64,000 bases of DNA from Pseudorhodobacter aquimaris (lineage in GTDB: Bacteria > Pseudomonadota > Alphaproteobacteria > Rhodobacterales > Rhodobacteraceae), in contig NZ_LGHS01000014.1 in the NCBI RefSeq assembly GCF_001202025.1, positions 1-64,000 on the forward strand, written 5' to 3'. Below the pieces are notes generated by a model. That model had not been told where the DNA came from and did not search any database. It saw only the letters and a list, made by a program, of their open reading frames with translations. A program made the translations under genes and the position numbers. The number at the start of each line of letters is the position of its first letter. Within the stretch, counting starts at the first letter, position 1. Below are positions 8,563 to 17,123 of this stretch, in pieces.

Positions 8563-8631
8563 ATTCCAACAGGCAGGCTGTGAACACGACAGATTTCCAC
8601 AGTTCAGGATGTTCGCAGAAACCTTGCCTGC

Positions 8632-9435
8632 CTATGGACGATTTCCCCCCTTGGGGATGATTCCTTTTGCGCCGTCAAAGCGCGCGGCCAGCCCCCGCAA
8701 GCCATTGGCAAAGCTGATGACATCTATGCCGACACCGGCAAAATTGCCGCCAGCCGCCTTGCAGCCTTCAATGAAATCCGGCTCTGTCGCCAAAAAGCCC
8801 GCGATCCGCCCTGCAGCCCGGATCCGGCGCAGCGCGTCATAGACCGCCTCACGCATGGCCGTATCGTCACCCGCCCCCAGCAACCCCATATCGGCGGCCA
8901 GATCTGCGGGGCCGATGAACACGCCATCCACCCCCTCAACCGCCAGAATGTCATCCAGCGCGGCCAGCCCCTTGAGGCTTTCGACCTGCACGATCAGACA
9001 GATCTGCGCGTTGGCGGTGGCGACATAATCGGCAATCGCGTTAAACTCCGACGCCCGCGCCAGCGCCGAGCCGACCCCGCGAAACCCCTCTGGCGGATAG
9101 CGCGTCGCGCGGACAAGGGTTGCGGCCTGTTCGGCGCTGTCGACCATGGGAACCAGCAGGGTCTGCGCGCCAATATCCAGAACCTGTTTGATCAGAACCG
9201 GATCGCCAATAGGCACCCGCACAATCGGGGTGGACGGCCCGCCCCGCAACACCGCAAACTGTGCCGAGATAGAGCGCAGATCGTTGGGCGCATGTTCCCC
9301 GTCAATCAGCAGCCAGTCAAAACCGGCACCCCCCGCAATTTCGGCCGCATAGGGATCGGCCATACCCAGCCAGATGCCATGCAGCACCTCACCAGCGAGC
9401 AAGCGTTGTTTCAGCGTATTTACAGGGGCGGGCAT
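8632..9435 (-). CDS. hpaI: HpcH/HpaI-family aldolase
   Basis: 267 residues of the class II pyruvate aldolase family (4-hydroxy-2-oxoheptanedioate aldolase type). The blocks are GIWLGMADPYAAEIAGGAGF near residue 20, WLLIDGEHAPND near residue 40, the metal-ligand segment CLIVQVESLKGLAALDDI near residue 145, and VFIGPADLAADMG near residue 172. Members cleave 2-oxo-4-hydroxy acids to pyruvate and an aldehyde and are promiscuous. No aromatic-degradation genes are nearby, so the physiological substrate is unclear. It appears to be a single-gene unit between the cys operon and the exporter. Confidence 0.8.
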   Translation of the reverse strand: MPAPVNTLKQRLLAGEVLHGIWLGMADPYAAEIAGGAGFDWLLIDGEHAPNDLRSISAQFAVLRGGPSTPIVRVPIGDPVLIKQVLDIGAQTLLVPMVDSAEQAATLVRATRYPPEGFRGVGSALARASEFNAIADYVATANAQICLIVQVESLKGLAALDDILAVEGVDGVFIGPADLAADMGLLGAGDDTAMREAVYDALRRIRAAGRIAGFLATEPDFIEGCKAAGGNFAGVGIDVISFANGLRGLAARFDGAKGIIPKGGNRP

Positions 9436-9543
9436 TGGCGGACCTCAAACTTGGAATGGCGGCCCTTGGGAAACCCGCAAGGGCAGAGAAGGCCACCGGA
9501 CAGGAAAATCCGGCGCGCCGCAATCCGAAAACGCACCTTAACC

Positions 9544-10665
9544 CTATGAGGCCATCGTCTGACGAAACCGCAGCAGGGCCACGACAAAGAACGCCACGCT
9601 CAGCCCGACCATCACCAGCATATCGGGCCAAACCGTCCCCAGCCCCGCGCCGCGATACAAAATCGCCTGCGAAAAGGACACGAAATGCGTCGAGGGCGCG
9701 ATCTGCATGATATTTTGCAGCCACGTCGGGATGCTCTCCATCGGGGTGGTGCTGCCCGACAACAGGTTCATCACCACCAGCACCGGCAGCGCCAAAAGAC
9801 CGAACTGCGGCATCGAGGTGGTGAAGGTCGCCAACAAGATCCCCAGCCCCGTCACCGACACCAGATAAAGCACCGTCCCCGCCACAAACAGGCTGATAGA
9901 GCCCGCAATCGGCACCCCCAAGATCCCCTGCACCACCAGCCAGAGCGACAGGACCGCCGCCACGATGATCGCCAGACCATTGGCCCAGATCTTGGCCAGC
10001 ATGATCTCGGAGGGGGTGACCGGCATGACCAGAAGATGCTCGATCGTGCCGTGTTCGCGTTCGCGGATCAGCGCCGCCCCCGTCAGCAAAACCGACAGGA
10101 TCGTGACGTTATTGATCACCTGCATCACCGAGGAAAACCATGTCGATTGCAGGTTCGGATTGAATTGCGCCGTCACAACCAGATCAATCGGCAGGGTGGT
10201 CTCATCATCGTTGCGCGCCACGAATTTGGTGATCTCGGCGGTGATGATCTCTTGCAAGAACACCGAGCCGTTGCCCGCCTGTACCATCGCGGTAGCATCC
10301 ACATTCAACTGCATTTCAGGTTGACGGCCCGCCAGCACATCCGCCTCGAACCTTGGCGGAAAGGACAGCACGAAAACAAAGTCGCCGTCATTCATCACCC
10401 GGTCCACATCCGAGGCCGCGATTTCCTGCGGCGTGTCGAATTCAGGCGGCAGGATGGCCCCCACGATCCGCCCCGTCAGATCGGAGCGGTCCAGATCGAC
10501 ATAGGCAACCGAGGCGTTGACCACCTCCAGCTTGGCGCCCGTCGCCACGGCATAGACCGCAAAGCTGAAGATATAGACGATCAGCAACAAAAGCACCGGA
10601 TCGGCCCGCAGGCTGCGCAGTTCTTTCAACCCCAGCCGGTAGATATTGACAAGCCATTGCCGCAT
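9544..10665 (-). CDS. ABC-2 type permease (YhhJ-like) of tripartite exporter
   Basis: 373 residues starting MRQWLVNIYRLGLKEL. One membrane helix lies near residue 25, followed by a long periplasmic domain (about residues 50-175, including LPPEFDTPQEIAASD), then five hydrophobic helices, with LIREREHGTIEHLLVMPVTP before the second. This is the YhhJ/ABC2_membrane_3 architecture. The start codon follows the stop of the RbbA-like gene by 1 bp, so the two are translated together. It likely forms the second permease half of an efflux ABC complex with the upstream ATPase-permease and HlyD protein. The substrate is unknown. Confidence 0.82.
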   Translation of the reverse strand: MRQWLVNIYRLGLKELRSLRADPVLLLLIVYIFSFAVYAVATGAKLEVVNASVAYVDLDRSDLTGRIVGAILPPEFDTPQEIAASDVDRVMNDGDFVFVLSFPPRFEADVLAGRQPEMQLNVDATAMVQAGNGSVFLQEIITAEITKFVARNDDETTLPIDLVVTAQFNPNLQSTWFSSVMQVINNVTILSVLLTGAALIREREHGTIEHLLVMPVTPSEIMLAKIWANGLAIIVAAVLSLWLVVQGILGVPIAGSISLFVAGTVLYLVSVTGLGILLATFTTSMPQFGLLALPVLVVMNLLSGSTTPMESIPTWLQNIMQIAPSTHFVSFSQAILYRGAGLGTVWPDMLVMVGLSVAFFVVALLRFRQTMAS

Positions 10666-10666
10666 C

Positions 10667-13375
10667 TCAAGGCTCCTGTTTGCGCAACGCCAGAACCGAC
10701 GCCGCGATGAAAAACAGCGCGAACCCCGCCAGCGCCAGATGGTTTTGCCACAGCTCCGCAAACCCCAGATCCTTGGTAAACGTGCCGACACTGATCTGTT
10801 GATACCACGCCGAGGGGAACCCCAGACCGATCATCCGCCCGCCCCCCGAAAGCGACGACACCGGCACCAACAGCCCCGAAAAATTCACCGACGGGATGAT
10901 GGAAATGATCGCCGCCGCAAAGGTGGCCGCCACCTGCGTCTTGGTAAAGGTGGAAACCAACACCCCAAACCCCGTCGTCGCCAGCGCGTAAAACACTGTT
11001 CCGACCAAAAGCGCGGTGACAGAGCCTTTGATCGGCACACCGAACACGCCATAAGCCACCACCAGCAGGGTCAAAAAGCTGATGCAGGCGATAACGGCAT
11101 AGGGCAATTGTTTGCCCAAGATAAACTCCAGCCGCGTCACCGGGGTAGAGCGGAAATTGGCAATCGATCCGGTCTCTTTTTCGCGCACAACCCCCATCGC
11201 GGCCATCATCGAGGGGATCAGAACCAGCATCAGCATGATCACCGAAGGCACAATGGCAAAGACCGATTTGAACCCTTGGTTATAGCGAAAACGTGTCTCT
11301 ATTCCGGCCAGACTGGTGTCGATCTGCGCGCCATAAGTGCGCTCTATCTGGTCCTCCATATAGGAAACCGCCAACCCTTGCAGATAGCCGCGCGTGGTCT
11401 CGGCGCGAAAGGGCATGGCCGCATCAACCGCCACACGCACCTCGGGCCGCTCCGATTGCAAGAGCATCCGTCCGAAATCCGGCGGGATCTCGATGGCCAG
11501 CGCAATCTCGCCGCTGCGCAAACGGGCCTCCAGTTCGGCACTGCTGACGGCGGGGGGCTGGCGCGCGAAATAACGCGAGCCGGAAAACGCCTCCAGCAGG
11601 GTGCGGCTTTCGGCGGTCTGGTCCTGATCCAGCACCGCATAGGGCAGATCCGTCACATCAAAAGAAATGCCATAGCCAAAGGTCAGCATCAGGATAACCG
11701 GCCCCAGAAAGGCAAATGTCAGGCGCAAACGGTCGCGCAAAATCTCCATCACCTCACGCCGGGCAAAGGCCCAGATGCGCGCCAAGGCCCTGTTGCGCGG
11801 GGCGTCCAACGGATAATCGGTGGCCAGTTGCGAGGCGGGCTTGGGCGCATTTTCTCCCGCTGCCGTCCGCAGATAGGCCACGAAAGCCGTGCTCAGATCA
11901 TCATTGCCCGCAATCTCGGCCGGGGTGCCGACGGTCAGCACCCGGCCCGCATGCATCAGGGATATCCGGTCACAGCGCTGTGCCTCATTCATGAAATGGG
12001 TGGAGACAAAAATCGTCACCCCGTCATTGCGCGACAGCCCAATCAAATGTTGCCAGAACGCATCGCGCGCCACCGGATCAACGCCCGAGGTCGGCTCATC
12101 CAGAATCAACACCTCGGGGGCATGGATCACCGCCACGGCAAGCTGCAACCTTTGGCGCAGCCCCAGCGGCAGGGCATCGGGGCGTTCCCCGGCCACATCG
12201 GCCAGATCGAATGTCGTCAGCATCTCGGCCACACGGTCGGCCCGCCTCTCCACCGGAATCTGGTATAGCTCGGCATGCAGATCAAGGTTCTGACGCACCG
12301 TCAGCTCGGAATAAAGCGAGAAGGATTGCGACATGTAGCCAACCCGCCTGCGGGTGCGCATGTCGCGCGCATCCAGCGTTTCACCAAAGAGCAGCGCCTC
12401 GCCTTCGCTCGCGGGCAAAAGCCCGGTTAGCATCTTCATCGTCGTAGTCTTGCCACAGCCGTTAGAGCCGAGGAAGCCGAAAATCTCACCGCGCTCGATC
12501 TCAAAACTCACGCTGTCTACGGCCGTGAAATCCCCGAACCGGCGCGTCAGCCCCTTGGCCTGAATGGCGGGGGGACCATCGGCGGGCGGACGCGGTGGCA
12601 CGACGACCGCATGATGCCCGCGCCGCGCCTCTTCGGGCAGTAGCGCGATAAAGGCCTGTTCGAGACTGTCTTGCCCTGCCTGTTCGCGGATACGGGCGGG
12701 GGTTCCGGTGGCAATCACCTTGCCGTCCGACATGGCCGCCAGCCAGTCAAAACGCTCCGCCTCTTCCATATAGGCGGTGGCGACGATCACGCTCATCTTT
12801 GGGCGCTCTTGGCGGATATGGTCGATCAGATCCCAGAACTGCTGACGTGACAGCGGGTCAACGCCGGTTGTCGGCTCATCCAGAATAAGCAGGTCGGGGT
12901 CATGGATCAGCGCCGAACAGAGCGAGAGCTTTTGCTTCATCCCCCCCGAGAGCTTGCCCGCAGGCCGGTCGGGAAACGGGTCCAGCCCCGTTGCGCGCAA
13001 CAGCGCGTCAATCCGCGCGGCCCGTTCCGGCGCCGATTGGGCAAAGAGCCTGCCAAAGAAATCCAGATTTTCGCGGACGGTCAACGTGGGATAGAGGTTG
13101 CGCCCAAGCCCCTGCGGCATATAGGCGATGCGGCGGTTACAGTCGCGCAAATGGCCACGGTCGCGGATATCGCCGTCCAACACCCGAACATCGCCGGTTT
13201 GCAGCCTGCGCACGCCCGACACCAGCGCCAACAACGTGGATTTGCCCACCCCGTCCGGCCCGATCAGCCCCGCCATACAGCCCGCCGGAATTTCCAGCGT
13301 CACATCCGCCAGCGCCGCAACCGGCCCGTAGTGATGCGTCACCCCCGTCAGTGATGCGACCGAGGCCTCGCTCAT
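10667..13375 (-). CDS. rbbA: RbbA-type fusion: two ABC ATPases plus ABC-2 permease
   Basis: 902 residues. The first ATPase has Walker A GPDGVGKST near residue 39, signature LSGGMKQKLSL and Walker B LLILDEPTTGVDP. The second has GSNGCGKTT near residue 305, an unusual signature LPLGLRQRLQLAV and LILDEPTSGVDP. From about residue 545 an ABC2 membrane domain follows, with a helix, a large periplasmic segment and five C-terminal helices containing VREKETGSIANFRSTPVT. This layout is that of RbbA/YhiH. The gene overlaps the HlyD gene by 4 bp. In E. coli RbbA has been linked to ribosomes, but here, with HlyD and YhhJ partners, export is the simplest role. Confidence 0.88.
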   Translation of the reverse strand: MSEASVASLTGVTHHYGPVAALADVTLEIPAGCMAGLIGPDGVGKSTLLALVSGVRRLQTGDVRVLDGDIRDRGHLRDCNRRIAYMPQGLGRNLYPTLTVRENLDFFGRLFAQSAPERAARIDALLRATGLDPFPDRPAGKLSGGMKQKLSLCSALIHDPDLLILDEPTTGVDPLSRQQFWDLIDHIRQERPKMSVIVATAYMEEAERFDWLAAMSDGKVIATGTPARIREQAGQDSLEQAFIALLPEEARRGHHAVVVPPRPPADGPPAIQAKGLTRRFGDFTAVDSVSFEIERGEIFGFLGSNGCGKTTTMKMLTGLLPASEGEALLFGETLDARDMRTRRRVGYMSQSFSLYSELTVRQNLDLHAELYQIPVERRADRVAEMLTTFDLADVAGERPDALPLGLRQRLQLAVAVIHAPEVLILDEPTSGVDPVARDAFWQHLIGLSRNDGVTIFVSTHFMNEAQRCDRISLMHAGRVLTVGTPAEIAGNDDLSTAFVAYLRTAAGENAPKPASQLATDYPLDAPRNRALARIWAFARREVMEILRDRLRLTFAFLGPVILMLTFGYGISFDVTDLPYAVLDQDQTAESRTLLEAFSGSRYFARQPPAVSSAELEARLRSGEIALAIEIPPDFGRMLLQSERPEVRVAVDAAMPFRAETTRGYLQGLAVSYMEDQIERTYGAQIDTSLAGIETRFRYNQGFKSVFAIVPSVIMLMLVLIPSMMAAMGVVREKETGSIANFRSTPVTRLEFILGKQLPYAVIACISFLTLLVVAYGVFGVPIKGSVTALLVGTVFYALATTGFGVLVSTFTKTQVAATFAAAIISIIPSVNFSGLLVPVSSLSGGGRMIGLGFPSAWYQQISVGTFTKDLGFAELWQNHLALAGFALFFIAASVLALRKQEP

Positions 13376-14370
13376 TCCGGCAATCTCACGGCAAGATCGG
13401 CGGGCCAGTCAGCATCCCCGACCACACGGACATAGCCCACCCCCGGCACGCCTGCGCGCGCGCGATCCTGATAATTGGCCAGCAATTCCGGCGCGACGGT
13501 CAGCTTGACGCGGAACATCAGCTGGTCCCGCTCATCTTGGGTTTCGACCGAACGCGGGGTGAACTGTGCCGAACTGGCCACAAAAGTCACCTTGGCGGGG
13601 ATCACATAGTCGGGGATCGCGTCCAGAATGATCCGCGCCTCGGCCCCCACGGCCAGACGTCCCGCATCGCGCGCGGGCAAGAAAATCGTCATATACATAT
13701 CCGACAGGTCGGTCAGCGTGACGATGCTGCTGCCGGCGGCCACGACCTCTCCGGCATGGGCCAGCACATATTGCACCCGCCCTGCGCGGGGTGCCTTGAG
13801 GCTGGAATCGTCAATCAGGCTCTGGATGCGGTCGACCGCGGCTTGGGCTGCGGCAATCGTCGCCTCGGCCAAGGGGATGCCCGCCTCGGCCGAGGCAACT
13901 GCGGCCTGCGCCGAGGCCAGTGCTGTGCGCTGCGTATCCAGTTGCGCCTGAGAGGCGATGGCGTTGGTCGCCAGCTTTTCTACCCGTTGGAATTCGGCCT
14001 CGGCGGTGGTCAGCGCGGATTGATACTGGCGCAACTGTGCCTCGGCCTGCAGCTTTTGCTGCTGTGCCTGCAAAACGGTGGCCTGCGCTTGGTGAAGCTG
14101 GGCTTGCAGCTCTGTGGTATCAACACGCGCCAGCACCTGACCGGCCTCGACCCAATCGCCCTCGGCCACCGCAAGTTCGGCGACGCGACCGGCCAGCTTG
14201 GAGGCGACATCGATCCGCTCTGCCTCGATCCGGCCATTGGACATGCTGATACCTTCGGGCAGGCCCGACCCCTGCGAGGATTGCCACCAGATCAAGCCAC
14301 CCAGACCTATCGCGACAACCAAGGCCGCCGCACCGAACAGTGTTTTCTTCATGCCCAAACTTTCATCCAT
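13372..14370 (-). CDS. HlyD-family periplasmic adaptor (YhiI-like)
   Basis: 332 residues. An N-terminal membrane anchor (MKKTLFGAAALVVAIGLGG) is followed by a biotinyl-lipoyl half-motif GRVAELAVAEGDWVEAGQ, a long alanine/glutamine-rich coiled coil at about residues 95-200, the second lipoyl half LKAPRAGRVQYVLAHAGEVV near residue 205, and a beta-barrel domain. It is the membrane-fusion partner of the downstream RbbA/YhhJ genes (4-bp overlap). A start at 14352 (MKKT) is possible and gives a cleaner anchor. It is divergent from phaC with one Fnr box between them. No outer-membrane TolC gene is nearby. Confidence 0.85.
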   Translation of the reverse strand: MDESLGMKKTLFGAAALVVAIGLGGLIWWQSSQGSGLPEGISMSNGRIEAERIDVASKLAGRVAELAVAEGDWVEAGQVLARVDTTELQAQLHQAQATVLQAQQQKLQAEAQLRQYQSALTTAEAEFQRVEKLATNAIASQAQLDTQRTALASAQAAVASAEAGIPLAEATIAAAQAAVDRIQSLIDDSSLKAPRAGRVQYVLAHAGEVVAAGSSIVTLTDLSDMYMTIFLPARDAGRLAVGAEARIILDAIPDYVIPAKVTFVASSAQFTPRSVETQDERDQLMFRVKLTVAPELLANYQDRARAGVPGVGYVRVVGDADWPADLAVRLPE

Positions 14371-14434
14371 CTACTCATATCAGACCTGCCAACGGCCTTC
14401 TTCGCGCTTTCTAACGCAATTAGCGCGACAGATG

Positions 14435-14448
14435 TTGATCAAGATCAA
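14435..14448. promoter_or_regulatory. Consensus Fnr (FnrL) box between yhiI-like gene and phaC
   Basis: TTGATCAAGATCAA is a perfect Fnr/FnrL site (TTGAT-N4-ATCAA) in the 146-bp divergent spacer. A minus-strand TAGAAA (14408-14413) would place the site at about -41 for the exporter operon. A plus-strand TAGAAT at 14482-14487 would place it near -52 for phaC. One or both operons are therefore probably oxygen-regulated. Confidence 0.75.
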
Positions 14449-14516
14449 TCGTCACAAATCTGTACGCTGTATGTCAGAAGATAGAATTCGACCGCATGAA
14501 GAAGGACGCTCTGACC

Positions 14517-16325
14517 ATGGCGCAGAAAAACCTGACCGAACCCAAACACCCAACGCTCCGCGACAGCTGGCACCATCTGCCCGCCTTTCTGCCCCATACC
14601 CCCGCCAATATGGAACAAAGCCTTGATAAGGGGTTAAAGGCAGCGCAGGCCCGTTTTACCGGCGGGCTGTCCCCCATCGCCCTTGCCGCCGCCTATAGCG
14701 ATTGGGCGTTGCACCTGTCATCAGCCCCCGGCAAACAGATGGAGCTGGTGGAAAAAGCCATCCGCAAAACCGCGCGCTTTGCCCATTACGCAGGCACTTG
14801 CGCCCTGACCCCAAAATCCGGCAAGACCTGCATCACCCCCCTGCCCCAGGACAAAAGGTTTCGCGACGAACATTGGCAGCAGTGGCCCTTTAATGTGATG
14901 TCCCAGGCCTTTTTGCTGAACCAGCAATGGTGGCACAATGCCACCACCGGGGTTGAGGGTGTAACCAGCCAGCATGAGGATGTCGTCACCTTTGCCACGC
15001 GCCAGATCCTTGATGTGTTCTCGCCATCGAATTCCCCGCTGACCAACCCCGAGGTGCTGGCCAAAACCATGGCCGAGGGCGGCATGAACCTGATCCGCGG
15101 CTGGCAAAATTTCCTTGAGGATGCCTCGCGCGCTCAAGCGGGCCAAAAACCCGTCGGCACCGAGGATTTCGAGGTCGGCCGCAATATGGCCACCAGCCCC
15201 GGCAAGGTCGTTTATCGCAACCGTCTGATAGAGCTGATCCAATACGCCCCCACCACCGACAAGGTCCGGCCAGAACCGATCCTGATCGTGCCGGCATGGA
15301 TCATGAAATACTATATCCTTGATCTGGGCGCGCAAAACTCGCTGGTGAAATATCTGACGGCGCAGGGCTATACCGTCTTTATGATCTCATGGAAAAACCC
15401 AGATGCCAATGACCGCGATCTGGGGATGGATGACTATTTGTCCTATGGCGTGATGGAGGCGGTGCGCGCGGCAAACACAATCACCGACGGGCAAAAGATC
15501 CATGCGATCGGATATTGCCTTGGCGGAACCTTGCTGTCGATTGCGGCGGCGACAATGGCGCGCGACGGGGATGACCGCCTCCAGAGTATGACCCTGCTGG
15601 CAGCACAGGTCGATTTCACCGAGGCCGGGGAGCTGACGCTTTTCATCAACGAAAGCCAGCTGACCTATCTTGAGGATATGATGTGGGAAAAGGGCTATCT
15701 TGGCAGTGACCAGATGGCGGGGGCGTTCCAGCTTTTGCGCTCTAACGATCTGGTCTGGTCGCGGGTGATCCATGATTACCTGATGGGTGAGCGGTCAGAG
15801 ATGAACGACCTGATGGCGTGGAATGCCGATGCAACGCGTATGCCCTACCGGATGCACTCCGAATATCTGCGCCGTCTGTTCCTGAAAAACGATCTGGCCG
15901 AGGGGCGGTATTTTGTGGGCGATCAACCCATTGCCATTACCGATATCCGCGTGCCGGTCTTTATGGTCGGGACCGAGCGGGACCATGTGGCACCCTGGCA
16001 TTCGGTCTATAAGTTCAACCTCTTGTCCGATACGGATGTGACCTTTGTGCTGACCAGCGGCGGGCATAATGCGGGCATCGTGTCGGAACCGGGGCATCCG
16101 CGCAGGCATTACCGGATACGCACCAAGGCCAAGGACGACCCCCATACCGGCCCCGATAGCTGGGTTGAGGAAACCGCGCCTGTGGACGGATCATGGTGGC
16201 CCGCGCTGACCGACTGGCTGGACAAAGCATCGGGCGCGCCGGTCAAACCCCCACAGATGGGCGCAAAGGCCAAGGGCTATGCCCCCATTTGCGATGCCCC
16301 TGGCACCTATGTTTTTCAGGAGTGA
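14517..16325 (+). CDS. phaC: Class I poly(3-hydroxyalkanoate) synthase
   Basis: 602 residues. PhaC polymerises 3-hydroxybutyryl-CoA into PHB granules. The lipase-like box is IGYCLGGTLLS near residue 337 (nucleophile Cys), with catalytic Asp in GTERDHVAPWHS near residue 490 and His in TSGGHNAGIV near residue 520. The N-terminal PhaC_N block NVMSQAFLLNQQWW is near residue 125. I prefer the ATG at 14517 (AAGGA 9-13 bp upstream) over 14496. It heads an apparent operon with fabI (6-bp gap), the maoC-pta fusion and ackA. The Fnr box upstream predicts induction at low oxygen. Confidence 0.92.
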   Translation: MAQKNLTEPKHPTLRDSWHHLPAFLPHTPANMEQSLDKGLKAAQARFTGGLSPIALAAAYSDWALHLSSAPGKQMELVEKAIRKTARFAHYAGTCALTPKSGKTCITPLPQDKRFRDEHWQQWPFNVMSQAFLLNQQWWHNATTGVEGVTSQHEDVVTFATRQILDVFSPSNSPLTNPEVLAKTMAEGGMNLIRGWQNFLEDASRAQAGQKPVGTEDFEVGRNMATSPGKVVYRNRLIELIQYAPTTDKVRPEPILIVPAWIMKYYILDLGAQNSLVKYLTAQGYTVFMISWKNPDANDRDLGMDDYLSYGVMEAVRAANTITDGQKIHAIGYCLGGTLLSIAAATMARDGDDRLQSMTLLAAQVDFTEAGELTLFINESQLTYLEDMMWEKGYLGSDQMAGAFQLLRSNDLVWSRVIHDYLMGERSEMNDLMAWNADATRMPYRMHSEYLRRLFLKNDLAEGRYFVGDQPIAITDIRVPVFMVGTERDHVAPWHSVYKFNLLSDTDVTFVLTSGGHNAGIVSEPGHPRRHYRIRTKAKDDPHTGPDSWVEETAPVDGSWWPALTDWLDKASGAPVKPPQMGAKAKGYAPICDAPGTYVFQE

Positions 16326-16331
16326 TCGCTG

Positions 16332-17102
16332 ATGCTGGAAAATCTGTTGAAAGGCAAACGCGGGCTGGTTGTCGGCGTTGCGAATGAACATTCCATCGCT
16401 GCGGGCTGTGCCATGGCCCTGCATGCCGCCGGTGCCGAGGTTGCGATCACCTATGCCGATGATCGCGCCAGACCCTATGTCGCACCGGTCGCGGCCAGGC
16501 TTGACACCCCGATATTCCTGCCGCTGGATGTCGAAAAGGACGACGAGATGGAGGAGGTCTTTGCCGCCATCCACCGCGAATGGGGGCAGCTTGATTTCGT
16601 CATCCACTCCATCGCCTTTTGCCCCAAGGAGGATCTGCACGGCCCGGTCAGTGCCTGCTCCAAGGCCGGGTTTGCGCAGGCGATGGATATTTCGGTACAT
16701 TCGCTGATCCGCCTGACGCGGTTGGCCGTGCCGATGATGCCCAAAGGCGGCACCATCCTGACCATGAGCTATTACGGCGCGGAAAAGGTGGTCGACAACT
16801 ATAACATCATGGGGCCGGTCAAGGCCGCGCTGGAAGGGACCGTGCGCTATCTCGCGGCGGAACTGGGGCCGAAACAGATCCGCGTCAATGCCATCTCGCC
16901 GGGGCCGCTGCGCACGCGTGCGGGGTCGGGCATCGCCCATTTCGACGCGCTGATCGACGCGGCCCAAAAGCGCGCGCCCGAACAAACCCTCGTCACGATT
17001 GAGGATGTGGGCCATATGGCGGTGGGGTTGGTCAGCGACCTGTCATCCAAGGTGACGGGCAATATCGCCTATGTCGATGGCGGCTATCACGTGCAGGCCT
17101 AG
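16332..17102 (+). CDS. fabI: Enoyl-[acyl-carrier-protein] reductase [NADH]
   Basis: 256 residues of the divergent SDR family FabI: nucleotide-binding GLVVGVANEHSIAAGCA near residue 13, DFVIHSIAFCPKEDL near residue 87, catalytic MSYYGAEKVVDNYNIMGPVK near residue 143 (Tyr-x6-Tyr-x6-Lys pattern) and RVNAISPGPLRTRAGSGI near residue 185. It reduces the enoyl thioester in fatty acid synthesis. Because the chromosome normally carries a housekeeping fabI, this copy between phaC and maoC-pta may act on short-chain enoyl-ACP/CoA intermediates of a PHB/fermentation route. That role is inference. Confidence 0.88.
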   Translation: MLENLLKGKRGLVVGVANEHSIAAGCAMALHAAGAEVAITYADDRARPYVAPVAARLDTPIFLPLDVEKDDEMEEVFAAIHREWGQLDFVIHSIAFCPKEDLHGPVSACSKAGFAQAMDISVHSLIRLTRLAVPMMPKGGTILTMSYYGAEKVVDNYNIMGPVKAALEGTVRYLAAELGPKQIRVNAISPGPLRTRAGSGIAHFDALIDAAQKRAPEQTLVTIEDVGHMAVGLVSDLSSKVTGNIAYVDGGYHVQA

Positions 17103-17123
17103 GCCGGAAAAGGACAAGACATT

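Noticed and set aside
9462-9484. Hairpin GCCCTT-GGG-AAA-CCC-GC-AAGGGC as an intrinsic terminator
   Set aside because: No T-run on either strand and it lies only 27 bp upstream of the aldolase start; could be a leader hairpin but nothing more can be said.
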